Origin: an uncultured Eubacteriales bacterium
Lineage (GTDB): Bacteria; Bacillota; Clostridia; Christensenellales; Borkfalkiaceae
Length of the DNA: 64,000 nucleotides
Direction of reading: 5' to 3'
NCBI GenBank assembly: GCA_905209085.1
Contig: CAJLRM010000003.1
Location: forward strand, 248,001-312,000
Shown here: positions 1-7,838 of the stretch, piece by piece
How positions within the stretch are numbered: the stretch's first letter is position 1
Layout of the letters: each line of letters starts with the position of its first letter
Notes under the pieces: model-generated
The model's input: the letters and a program-made list of their open reading frames with translations, nothing else
Told to the model about the DNA's origin: nothing
Databases searched by the model: none
Program-made: the position numbers and the translations under genes

Positions 1-566
1 CCCATCGCGTTTTTAAAGATGTGTCGGAAGCGGTGGTAGGAATAATTGGTGATATTGGCGAGCTGTTCGGGCGTGATTTCGGTGAGGAAATATTCGTTGA
101 TGTAATTGATCGCCTGCTCCAAAACGTCCTGATGGGGGGACGCTTTATCCAGACAGGAAGAAGTGCGCTTGATTTCCACGATGACGTTGCCCAAAAGATT
201 GGAAATGACGGAAACAAAATCCTCCCGCCTGTCCTTGAATTCCGCGGAAACGAATTTGAGGTAGTTCATCACGTTGCGGTTTTCGTCCGCATAGCTTCCC
301 GCGGGGATTTCGCCCTCTTCTCTGTCCAGCGTGAAACCGATGCAGAGGATCTTGCAATTTTCTTCGTGCACGTCGTTGTGCTTGGTGTGCGGAGGAATGA
401 CGACGTAATGGTTCCGTTCGTAAGAGAATTCTTGTTCCCCGATGAGGCAATGTCCCTTTCCCGTATAATAATAAACCAATTCATAGCATTTGTGCGTGTG
501 AAAGGGAATGTTATAATCGATCGGATCCGTTCGTTTGAAATAAAAATTTACGTTAATATTATTCAT
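1..566 (-). CDS. AraC-family transcriptional regulator, 3' end outside window
   Basis: The frame opens at ATG (566) behind a gggag ribosome-binding site and runs off the left window edge, so about 188 N-terminal codons are visible. The start encodes a cupin-type sensing domain with a His pair (H23, H25) in a PFHTHKCYEL motif. This is followed by an 'IPPHTKH' strand typical of AraC sugar sensors. From about residue 150 the first helix-turn-helix of the AraC domain begins (INYINEYFLTEITPEQLANI). It is divergent from the ABC-transporter operon that starts at 755, so it probably regulates that operon. The DNA-binding C-terminus is missing here only because of the window boundary. Confidence 0.88.
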   Translation of the reverse strand, partial: MNNINVNFYFKRTDPIDYNIPFHTHKCYELVYYYTGKGHCLIGEQEFSYERNHYVVIPPHTKHNDVHEENCKILCIGFTLDREEGEIPAGSYADENRNVMNYLKFVSAEFKDRREDFVSVISNLLGNVIVEIKRTSSCLDKASPHQDVLEQAINYINEYFLTEITPEQLANITNYSYHRFRHIFKNAM

Positions 567-648
567 GTTTTCTCCCAAATCGCGCAAAAATCCTGCAAAT
601 CCTTCTGAAAAGAATGATAGCACGTTTTTCGGGGAAAGTAAAGGCGTT

Positions 649-677
649 TTGTCAGATTAGCCAAAAATTTATATAAT
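649..677 (+). promoter_or_regulatory. sigma-A promoter of the sugar ABC operon
   Basis: TTGTCA (649-654) and TATAAT (672-677) are separated by exactly 17 bp. The predicted transcript starts near 684 and has a leader of about 70 nt before the TTG start at 755. It lies between the divergent AraC gene and the binding-protein gene, where an AraC activator or repressor would act. Confidence 0.7.
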
Positions 678-754
678 TTAGCCCCAACAATATATCATTG
701 GCGGAAATGTAGTGATATGATAAAAATACGAAATCAAAAAGGAGGTGACGGGAA

Positions 755-2260
755 TTGACCGATCAGAAAATGCAAAAAGCAAAGCGGGCGGGAATTATCG
801 CCTTAGCCGCCGTCATCTGCGCTTTCAGCATCGTTCCCTTCATCGATGCAGGCTCCTCGTCGGGCAAAGTGCGCCTGGTGGTGGATCTGCACGGCTACAC
901 GCCTTCGACGAACCGCACGCCTACCGCCGATTCGCCCGACGTGTTCAACTCCACTTATTACATCGCGGAGGCGTTTATGGAGGAAAACCCGGACGTGGAG
1001 ATCGTCTGGGCGCGCACGAAGCCCGTCGGCGGCATGGACGCCGAAGTGGCGCAGTGGTTTACCACGCAGATCGCGGGAGGCACCGTACCCGCCATAGCGT
1101 TCAGCTGGGGCACCCGCTATCAGGACCGGGACTGGTATCTCCCGCTCGACGAGTACCTCGATTCGCCGTGGGAATACGAGGGCGGATATGCGACGTGGAA
1201 GGACGTTTTCCGGGATTATCTTTGGGAATCCAACTCCGTTATCAACGCGCGCGGCGAAACGGTGGCGATCCCTCTGACCGTCTATCCCGGCGCCTCCACC
1301 GGGTACTTCTATAACAAGACGGCGTTTTCCGCAGCGGGCATTGAGGAAGTGCCCGTCACCTGGGGACAATTCGTGACCGCGACGGAAAAGTTAGAAGAAA
1401 AGGGCTATGTGGGCGTCGCGCCCTGGCTGTACTTCGACACCACCACCACTTTTGACGCCTGGGTGTTCATTTCCGTCATGTCGCCCGCCTATGCGGGCGC
1501 TTTGATGGACGTCATCGACTACGACGGCAACGGCATTATGAGTTCCGCGGAGCAGGCGCGGGCCTGCCTCGAAGGCGTGTTTTCCACGAGCCACGAGTAT
1601 ACGAAGGATATGTACCGCAACCTCAAATATTATTACACCCATATGCTGAAAACGGGTTGGGCGTCCATCGATTACAACGCGCAGTGGCTCAACGGTACGG
1701 TGGGGATCCGCGAGGAAGGGCTTTGGGCGATCCCGTCCGAGAACTCCAACGTGGTGAGAAATTTCGATTACGGCGTTTTCGTGGCGCCCCTGGTGTCCAC
1801 GGATACCTCTCCCTACGTCAAGGACGTCGAGTTTTCCAACGGACCTTACAACCCCGCGCCCGATCTCGCCGTGAACATCATGAAAGCGGCGGTGGAGGGC
1901 AAGCCCGAGGTCCTGGATGCGGCGCTCAGGTTTTTGAAGTACCTGTCGAAACCGGAAAACGTTTCGCTCGTCTGCATCGAAAATTCGGGCGTTTTAGGAG
2001 CGGTCAAAGGAACGGCGCATTCCAATCTCATCGACGAATTTATCCGGCAGAAATTCCCCGTCAAACCGAATGCGGCATGGCCCGCGGGATTTACGGACGA
2101 ATACACCGACAGGATGAACCGCCGTTTCGAGGAATGGGTGAACGGCAAGATTTCCGACGAGGCGTTCTGGACGGAAGCGGACGCCATTCAAGCCGCGGGA
2201 GCAAAAGCCTTCGCCGCCAATATGGGGCTGGACACCGCGGACTGGAATATCGTTTATTGA
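755..2260 (+). CDS. extracellular sugar-binding protein of an ABC transporter
   Basis: This 501-residue protein is predicted to capture a sugar or oligosaccharide outside the membrane and deliver it to the permeases encoded just downstream. It starts at TTG (755) with GGAGGTGA seven bases upstream; no better ATG exists in frame. Residues about 10-32 form a hydrophobic signal or anchor segment, but there is no lipobox Cys, unlike most Firmicutes solute-binding proteins. The body shows the family-1 binding-protein pattern: an AEAFMEENPDVEIVW-type lobe start, a VTWGQFVTATEKL segment and a C-terminal helix-rich lobe. It is first in an operon of at least five genes. Substrate cannot be read from sequence. 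Confidence 0.85.
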   Translation: MTDQKMQKAKRAGIIALAAVICAFSIVPFIDAGSSSGKVRLVVDLHGYTPSTNRTPTADSPDVFNSTYYIAEAFMEENPDVEIVWARTKPVGGMDAEVAQWFTTQIAGGTVPAIAFSWGTRYQDRDWYLPLDEYLDSPWEYEGGYATWKDVFRDYLWESNSVINARGETVAIPLTVYPGASTGYFYNKTAFSAAGIEEVPVTWGQFVTATEKLEEKGYVGVAPWLYFDTTTTFDAWVFISVMSPAYAGALMDVIDYDGNGIMSSAEQARACLEGVFSTSHEYTKDMYRNLKYYYTHMLKTGWASIDYNAQWLNGTVGIREEGLWAIPSENSNVVRNFDYGVFVAPLVSTDTSPYVKDVEFSNGPYNPAPDLAVNIMKAAVEGKPEVLDAALRFLKYLSKPENVSLVCIENSGVLGAVKGTAHSNLIDEFIRQKFPVKPNAAWPAGFTDEYTDRMNRRFEEWVNGKISDEAFWTEADAIQAAGAKAFAANMGLDTADWNIVY

Positions 2261-2269
2261 GGTGACGGC

Positions 2270-2746
2270 ATGAAAAAATTATGGATCGCCGCGGCCTGCT
2301 GTCTTCTTCTGGGCACGGCGTACGCGGTGGATTACGGGATTTCCAAACGGTACGAATACGAGCTGATCGGGGCGTCCTCGGATACGTTTGTAGCGGATGG
2401 ACAGTCCACCGTAAAGATCACCGTAAAACTGACGAAAGACGGCAGGCCCGTCGAGGGGCACACCATTTATCTGTACGTTTCCAACGGATTTTTGCCCTCG
2501 TCGCGGTGCGTGACGGACGCGGACGGACTGATCACCTTCCGCTATTATCCCTATTTATATTTGAACGATAAGCTGACTCCCCTGGAAGACGTCACCATCT
2601 ATTTGCAGGACGAGTCGAATTCTTCGATCTTTATGGTGCCCGCAAAGGCGGAATATACGTTCGGCGTGACGAAGCCCGACGAGGACGCCGTGCACGACGA
2701 TTGGCAGGACGTGCGGGGCGAGCCGAAGGAGGAAACGAATGGATAA
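2270..2746 (+). CDS. secreted single Ig-like domain protein
   Basis: A 158-residue protein with an N-terminal signal peptide (about 19 residues) and one invasin/Big-1-like beta-sandwich (residues about 30-130; a 'VADGQSTVKITVKLTKDGRPV' region and 'VTDADGLITF'). The C-terminus is acidic and polar. It lies between the binding-protein and permease genes, with a GAGGTGA site before its ATG and an 8-bp overlap with the next gene, so it is co-translated with the transporter. A role in holding or presenting substrate near the importer is an inference; no catalytic motif is visible. Confidence 0.7.
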   Translation: MKKLWIAAACCLLLGTAYAVDYGISKRYEYELIGASSDTFVADGQSTVKITVKLTKDGRPVEGHTIYLYVSNGFLPSSRCVTDADGLITFRYYPYLYLNDKLTPLEDVTIYLQDESNSSIFMVPAKAEYTFGVTKPDEDAVHDDWQDVRGEPKEETNG

Positions 2747-3668
2747 GGCGAAAAAAAATACGCTGGGGCATAGGATCTGGAAGAATAAGAACGCCTATTT
2801 GTTCATCCTGCCCCTGATGATCGGCGCGGTGGGTTTCTGCTATTATCCCGCGATCAGCGGCATCGTCACTTCGCTCTTCAATTGGAACGGCACGGGCGAA
2901 AAGACGTTTATCGGCATCGACAATTATTCCGATCTCTTTAAAGACAGGATCTTTCTCGATTCCATCTCGACGATGATCGTCCTCTTAGTGCCGCGGCTCA
3001 TCATCGGCGTCTGTATGCCCCTCCTGTTTGCGGAGCTGATTTTCAATACGCAGAGCAAGCGGATGCAGTCTTTTTATCGGATCGCCGTTCTTCTGCCCAT
3101 GATCGCCCCCGGCGTCGTCGGGATGCTGATTTGGCAGAACATCTTTGAGCCGACGAGCGGGCTTTTTTCCAAACTGATGGAGAGCATCGGACTGATCGGC
3201 AAAGGGGAGGTGATCGATTTCCTCAACGATTCGAAATGGGTGATCCCTTCCGTCATCATCCTCGGCTTTCCTTGGGTGAACGGCACGAATATCCTCATTT
3301 ATATTTCGGGCATGAACGCCGTTTCGGGGGAGGTGATCGAGGCGTCCGAACTGGACGGTTGCGGCACCTGGCGAAGGATTTTTTCCATCGATATTCCCCT
3401 GCTTGTGGGACAGATCCGATATTTCTTTATCTTCGGACTGATCGGACTTTTACAGGATTACAGCATTCAGATCGTACTGACGAACGGCGGTCCCGGCTAC
3501 GACACCTACGTGCCCGGCTGGTATATGTATAAGCTGGCGTTCACCTCGGGAAGATACGGCTATGCCTGCGCGATAGGCACCGTGTTGTTCATTGCGATCC
3601 TTTCCATATCGCTGGTGGCGTTTAAACTCATGCATTACGGTCCGTTCGCCAAGGCGCAGGAAGAGTGA
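2739..3668 (+). CDS. sugar ABC transporter permease, MalF-type
   Basis: A 309-residue integral membrane protein with about six hydrophobic segments. It carries the EAA loop that contacts the ATPase (EASELDGCGTWRRIFSIDI, residues about 198-217), the hallmark of binding-protein-dependent permeases. The start ATG overlaps the previous stop by eight bases. It pairs with the MalG-type permease at 3,679. No ATPase gene is present in the locus, which is common in Firmicutes where a shared MsmK-like ATPase serves many sugar importers. Confidence 0.93.
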   Translation: MDKAKKNTLGHRIWKNKNAYLFILPLMIGAVGFCYYPAISGIVTSLFNWNGTGEKTFIGIDNYSDLFKDRIFLDSISTMIVLLVPRLIIGVCMPLLFAELIFNTQSKRMQSFYRIAVLLPMIAPGVVGMLIWQNIFEPTSGLFSKLMESIGLIGKGEVIDFLNDSKWVIPSVIILGFPWVNGTNILIYISGMNAVSGEVIEASELDGCGTWRRIFSIDIPLLVGQIRYFFIFGLIGLLQDYSIQIVLTNGGPGYDTYVPGWYMYKLAFTSGRYGYACAIGTVLFIAILSISLVAFKLMHYGPFAKAQEE

Positions 3669-3678
3669 GGAGGACGGT

Positions 3679-4539
3679 ATGAAAAAAATCAACGCGCTTT
3701 ATTTTCAATCGAGATGGAAAAAACTCGTCGGGCAGACCCTTCTGCACCTGACCATGGCGATCCTTCTTTTCTGCATGATCTATCCGCTCGCCATGTCCGT
3801 GTGGTGCGCCTTCAAGACGACGGCGGAATACGATCTGAGCAAGTTTTATCCCACGCTGCCGATGAAAATTTCCAACCTCGCCACCGCGTTTTCCAAAGTG
3901 GGAGGGTATATGTATAACACCGTCGCGGTGGCGGTATTCGGGATTGCGGGTTCGCTGTTCATCGCCTCTTTGGCGTCTTACGCGTTCGCAAAGATGGATT
4001 TTCCCGGCAAGGCGCTCTTCTTTACGATGGTGCTCTGTCTGATGATGATTCCCGGCGTTCTGACCTTGGTGCCGCAATTTTTGATGTATAAAGGGCTGAA
4101 TCTCAACGATTCCCTGTTTGCCATCCTGCTGCCGCAGTGGACGATGCAGCCCGTGGGCGCGGTCTTTCTCTTGTCCATGTTCTTTAAGGGATTGCCCGAC
4201 GATCTCTTCAACGCGGCGAAAATAGACGGAGCGACCGATTTTCAGGCTTATCGGAAAATGGCGCTGCCCCTGTGTATCCCCATTTTGGTGACGCTCGCCA
4301 TTCAGCAGATAAACGGGCTTTGGAACGATTATATCTGGCCCATGACGGTCATTTCTACGAATTACGGCAAGCTTACCATTTCGGCGGGGTTGATCGTGGA
4401 GTTCAGGAATCTTTATTCGCAGAATATGCCCGTTACCTATTCGGGATATCTCATCGCTTCCCTGCCCCTGTTGTTGGTGTTTTTGTTCGGCAATAAATTC
4501 TATATCCAGGGGCTGATGGCCTCTTCGATAAAAATGTAA
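3679..4539 (+). CDS. sugar ABC transporter permease, MalG-type
   Basis: A 286-residue permease. I place the start at the ATG at 3,679 (behind gaggacgg), not at an upstream frame extension that overlaps the MalF-type gene. It has six predicted membrane helices and an EAA loop (NAAKIDGATDFQAYRKMAL, residues about 177-195). The C-terminus (QGLMASSIKM) resembles the usual 'xGLxxGAVKG' end of MalG-type permeases. It forms the second half of the translocation pore for the sugar importer. Confidence 0.93.
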   Translation: MKKINALYFQSRWKKLVGQTLLHLTMAILLFCMIYPLAMSVWCAFKTTAEYDLSKFYPTLPMKISNLATAFSKVGGYMYNTVAVAVFGIAGSLFIASLASYAFAKMDFPGKALFFTMVLCLMMIPGVLTLVPQFLMYKGLNLNDSLFAILLPQWTMQPVGAVFLLSMFFKGLPDDLFNAAKIDGATDFQAYRKMALPLCIPILVTLAIQQINGLWNDYIWPMTVISTNYGKLTISAGLIVEFRNLYSQNMPVTYSGYLIASLPLLLVFLFGNKFYIQGLMASSIKM

Positions 4540-4552
4540 GAGAGGAGAGATA

Positions 4553-5485
4553 ATGAAAATTTGGTTGGATACCGATATCGGGGGCGACATCGACGACGCT
4601 CTGGCGCTGCTGCTCGCCATGGCGTCCAAGGAGGTGGAGCTGGTCGGCGTCAGTACCGTATTCGAAAATACCGAGGCGCGCGCGAAGATCGCCAAGACGC
4701 TTCTTAAAATGGGCGGATTCGGAAAGGTGCCCGTCTATGCGGGAAACGGGGCGCCCTATCTCGCAAAGTCCGTGCACGACATTCCCGTGGACGTAAAACG
4801 CCTGCCCAAGACCTATTCGGACGTATTGTTCGGAAAGGCGGAATACGACGGGACGGACGCCGTGGAGGAAATGGGGAAGCGCTTTTCTCAAAGCCGCGGG
4901 GAAATTTCCCTGGTGACTTTGGGCGCGCTGACGAACGCCGCGAGATTGATCGAGCGCTTCCCGCAGGCGGCGGAAAAAATACGGTGCATTTACATAATGG
5001 GAGGCGCGGCGAAGCTGAATCTGAACGAATTTAATTTGAGCTGCGACCCGGAAGCCGCGGACGTCGTCTTTTCTTCGAAGATTCCGAAAAAAGTCGTGAC
5101 GCTGGACGTGACGTTCCGCTGCCGGCTTTCGAAAGCGCAGACGAAACGACTTTCGGCGTGCGGGAGCGACGCCGTCAGGACGGTGATGCGGATGAGCGCG
5201 CTGTGGGGGGACGGGATGATTTTACACGACCCGCTCACCTTGGGCGCGGCGATCTCCGACGAGTTCGTGAAATTCGAAAAAGGAAATTTAAAAGTGGAAC
5301 TATCGGGCGGATATTCGCGCGGAAAATGCGTGAATCTTGCCGATTTCAATTGGAAAAGAGAGCCCCGAAGCGATATGGAGGTGTCCGCGGAAGTGGACGA
5401 GGAAAGATTTTCGTCCTTCTATATCGAACGGGTGTGCGCGATGGATCGTCTTTTGTGCGGGAATCCGTGCGAAATAAAAAAATAA
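4553..5485 (+). CDS. nucleoside hydrolase (inosine-uridine family)
   Basis: This 310-residue enzyme would split ribonucleosides into base and ribose. Its N-terminus has the Ca-binding DTDIGGDIDDALAL motif, matching the DxDxxxDD signature of the family. An IMGG(A)-type loop and 'NFSCDPEAA'-like metal loop (here NLSCDPEAADVV) follow, and 'MILHDPLTL' near residue 222 supplies the late active-site His-Asp. It follows the permeases by 13 bp, so the importer may carry a nucleoside or ribosyl conjugate, or this enzyme may hydrolyse a similar glycoside. Confidence 0.9.
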   Translation: MKIWLDTDIGGDIDDALALLLAMASKEVELVGVSTVFENTEARAKIAKTLLKMGGFGKVPVYAGNGAPYLAKSVHDIPVDVKRLPKTYSDVLFGKAEYDGTDAVEEMGKRFSQSRGEISLVTLGALTNAARLIERFPQAAEKIRCIYIMGGAAKLNLNEFNLSCDPEAADVVFSSKIPKKVVTLDVTFRCRLSKAQTKRLSACGSDAVRTVMRMSALWGDGMILHDPLTLGAAISDEFVKFEKGNLKVELSGGYSRGKCVNLADFNWKREPRSDMEVSAEVDEERFSSFYIERVCAMDRLLCGNPCEIKK

Positions 5486-5504
5486 ATTTTTCAGGAGGAA
5501 GAAA

Positions 5505-6680
5505 ATGAGGCGATTAAAGAACTGGATGAGCGCCGTCTTGGCGCTTACGATGACGGCTTTTGCGGCGGCGGCCGCGACGGCGACGGTGGCGGGCTGCGCG
5601 GAAGAGGCGCCCGCGATGTCTGCAAAGACCTATGTGCCCGAGAAGGTCGATCTGGTGGACTATTACGGCGGCGGGGGCGACGTGGATGGCGGCGGCTTCA
5701 CGACGTTTGCGCACGCCGGACTGCTCGTGCCCTTCGAGGGAACGAAGGTGGAAATGGAAACGCAGTTCAAACTGCTTTCCAAAAAGACGGTGGAAGAAGG
5801 GGGCGACAATGTGGACGGCTGGGTGACATATTCCTTTTCCGCGTCGCCCGCACAGGCGGGGAACGATAAATCCTATCCCTATTTCGGGGGCGGCGGAAAC
5901 GGCTATTTCCTGCATATCACGAACTATTCCGGGACGACCGCGCCGAATTGCGTGGAAGTGCAGGTGGTCAAGAGCGTGGAAGGGGCTACGGAAACGATAC
6001 GCACCTTTTTCCTCGACAACGCGCTGAACGAAAAACTCGATTTTTCCCTCGCTAAGGGGACGGACGGCAAATATTCCCTCACGTTTGCAAAAGCCTCGGA
6101 CGACAGCGTTTTAAAATCGGAAACGGGGCTGGAACTCGACGCCGCCCTCTTCATCAACGAAAGGGGGCAGACCTTCCTTTCCACCGCGATTTACGAAGGG
6201 GAAGGCTGCGACGGAAACCATTGGGAACACCGCGGCATGGCGGTATTCTCCATGCAGGCGTATACTTACGACGCGGCGAGCGCCGAAGTGACCCTCTCCG
6301 AGGACAAATACGAATTTGAGGAGGGGAAGACGTATAAGCCCGCCGTCACGGTGAAGGTGGGAACAAAGACGCTCGCCGCAGACGAGGATTATTACGTGGA
6401 ATATGCGGACAATAAGGCTGTGGGAACGGGTAAGGCAATCGTATACTTCATCAACGAATACGCGGGCAACTCTTCGATTGAAAAGGCGTTCGTCATCGAA
6501 GAAAAGCAGGCGCCTGCCGATTCCTCGACTTCTTCGGGCGCTTCTTCGTCCGAGTCCGCGACGTCCGAAAAAGATTCTTCGGGCGGCGGCTGCGGGTCCT
6601 CCGTCGCGATTGGCTCGGTGCTTTTGGCGCTCGCCGCGGGCGGAGCCGGCGCGCTTTTGATCAGGAGAAAACGGAAATAA
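5505..6680 (+). CDS. secreted surface protein with GCGS C-terminal anchor
   Basis: A 391-residue protein with signal peptide (about residues 1-32), a beta-rich central region of unknown family, and a small Ig-like surface domain at about residues 258-335 (VTLSEDKYEFEEGKTYKPAV ... DYYVEYADN ... VGTGKAIVYF). A Ser/Thr-rich linker leads to the tail GGGCGSS, a hydrophobic helix and RRKRK. That tail recurs in three other proteins of this locus. The ATG follows an aggaggaag site. It is probably displayed on the cell surface and may bind glycan, but no catalytic motif is visible. Confidence 0.75.
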   Translation: MRRLKNWMSAVLALTMTAFAAAAATATVAGCAEEAPAMSAKTYVPEKVDLVDYYGGGGDVDGGGFTTFAHAGLLVPFEGTKVEMETQFKLLSKKTVEEGGDNVDGWVTYSFSASPAQAGNDKSYPYFGGGGNGYFLHITNYSGTTAPNCVEVQVVKSVEGATETIRTFFLDNALNEKLDFSLAKGTDGKYSLTFAKASDDSVLKSETGLELDAALFINERGQTFLSTAIYEGEGCDGNHWEHRGMAVFSMQAYTYDAASAEVTLSEDKYEFEEGKTYKPAVTVKVGTKTLAADEDYYVEYADNKAVGTGKAIVYFINEYAGNSSIEKAFVIEEKQAPADSSTSSGASSSESATSEKDSSGGGCGSSVAIGSVLLALAAGGAGALLIRRKRK

Positions 6681-6699
6681 TCCGTAACGGGCGCAGGAA

Positions 6700-6776
6700 T
6701 CCCGAACGTCCGAAAGACGCGCGTTCGGGAAACTTCCCCGTCGGAGAAAGCCGTCGGTTCTCTTTTCGGCTTTTTG
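6700..6776 (+). terminator. hairpin pair and intrinsic terminator after the 5505 gene
   Basis: TCCCGAACG (6700-6708) pairs perfectly with CGTTCGGGA (6722-6730). A second hairpin, AAAGCCG (6747-6753) with CGGCTTT (6767-6773), runs into a T tract. The second has terminator form and probably separates the importer operon from the genes that follow. Confidence 0.6.
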
Positions 6777-6897
6777 ACGGGCTACGGTCCGTTTTCCGAC
6801 GGAGAAAGAAAATAAAAAAAGATAAAGACGATTCTCGGCGCGTTTGTTCGAGAGAGATTCCGTTTCTTTAAGGCGGAACGGAGGAAAGGAGGTAAAC

Positions 6898-7827
6898 ATG
6901 AAAAAATGGATTCTCGGTGCATTGGCGTTCGCGGCGATTTCTTCCGCCGCGCTCACTCCCGTCGCCGCCGTTGCGGAAGCGGCGAAAAATACGGCGGAGG
7001 ATTGGACTCTCACCCGCACCTCGATAGACTATACGAAGGAGGGGATCGAACTTAATCAGCTGGAAATGGGGATTCCCGACAATCAGGCGATCGCGATCCT
7101 CGAAGTGCCTTTCGACAACACCGAAAGTTTCGAAATAAAATTCCGCGTGACGATGGACGATTACGTGGCTTCGGGAAGAAACGCGAACGACGTGTGGACG
7201 GGCATCGGCATCATGGGCGTTCCAAAATTCATCAATTGGAGAAACAGCGAACAGTACGGCTGGGCAAAAGATACGCCGGGATTGTTTACGCGCTTTTTCA
7301 GCTATGACGGGGATCTTCGGCTGGAATCCAGCGTCTATCACGAAGGGTATAGAACGGCGGGGGACGATCCTTCCAGCCAAACGGTGGACACCTGGCAGCT
7401 GTTGAACGCTTCGGCGGGCGTTTCGCTTTCCAAAGACGTCACGTTGAAGCTCTCTTACGATACGACGGACGGGGAACGGTTTTATAATCTGTACGTGAAC
7501 GGCACGAAACTCTCTTCTTCGGGACAGCTGGCGTTTATCGATCGCGACGTGATTTTTCCCGACGGAAAGATCTATCTCGTCGTCGCCATGAATACGCAGG
7601 AAAAAACGTCCAATACGTTGAGTAAAGTGGCGATCAGGAGCATCAACGGCGTGGATTACACCGATTCGGGCGCAGGGGGCGATTCCGCGTCGGAAAACAA
7701 TTCCGCTTCTCACTCGGGCGGCAGGGAACCCGCGGGCTGCGGCTCCTCGATCGCCGCCGGGGGCTTGGCAATCTCCGCCGCCGTTCTTGTATTCTGCGGA
7801 TTCGCATTCAAGCGCAGGCTCCGCTGA
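6898..7827 (+). CDS. secreted beta-sandwich protein with GCGS anchor
   Basis: A 309-residue protein. The start is the ATG at 6,898 behind a strong aaaggagg site; the frame extends upstream but without a ribosome site. A signal peptide covers about residues 1-27. The body resembles concanavalin-like carbohydrate-binding or LamG-type folds ('ESFEIKFRVTMDDY', 'TLKLSYDTTDGERFYNLYVN'), but I cannot assign a family. The C-terminus is a Ser/Asn-rich linker, AGCGSS, a hydrophobic helix and KRRLR, as in the proteins at 5,505, 10,127 and 22,946. Likely a surface glycan-binding component. Confidence 0.72.
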   Translation: MKKWILGALAFAAISSAALTPVAAVAEAAKNTAEDWTLTRTSIDYTKEGIELNQLEMGIPDNQAIAILEVPFDNTESFEIKFRVTMDDYVASGRNANDVWTGIGIMGVPKFINWRNSEQYGWAKDTPGLFTRFFSYDGDLRLESSVYHEGYRTAGDDPSSQTVDTWQLLNASAGVSLSKDVTLKLSYDTTDGERFYNLYVNGTKLSSSGQLAFIDRDVIFPDGKIYLVVAMNTQEKTSNTLSKVAIRSINGVDYTDSGAGGDSASENNSASHSGGREPAGCGSSIAAGGLAISAAVLVFCGFAFKRRLR

Positions 7828-7838
7828 GGAGAGAAAAC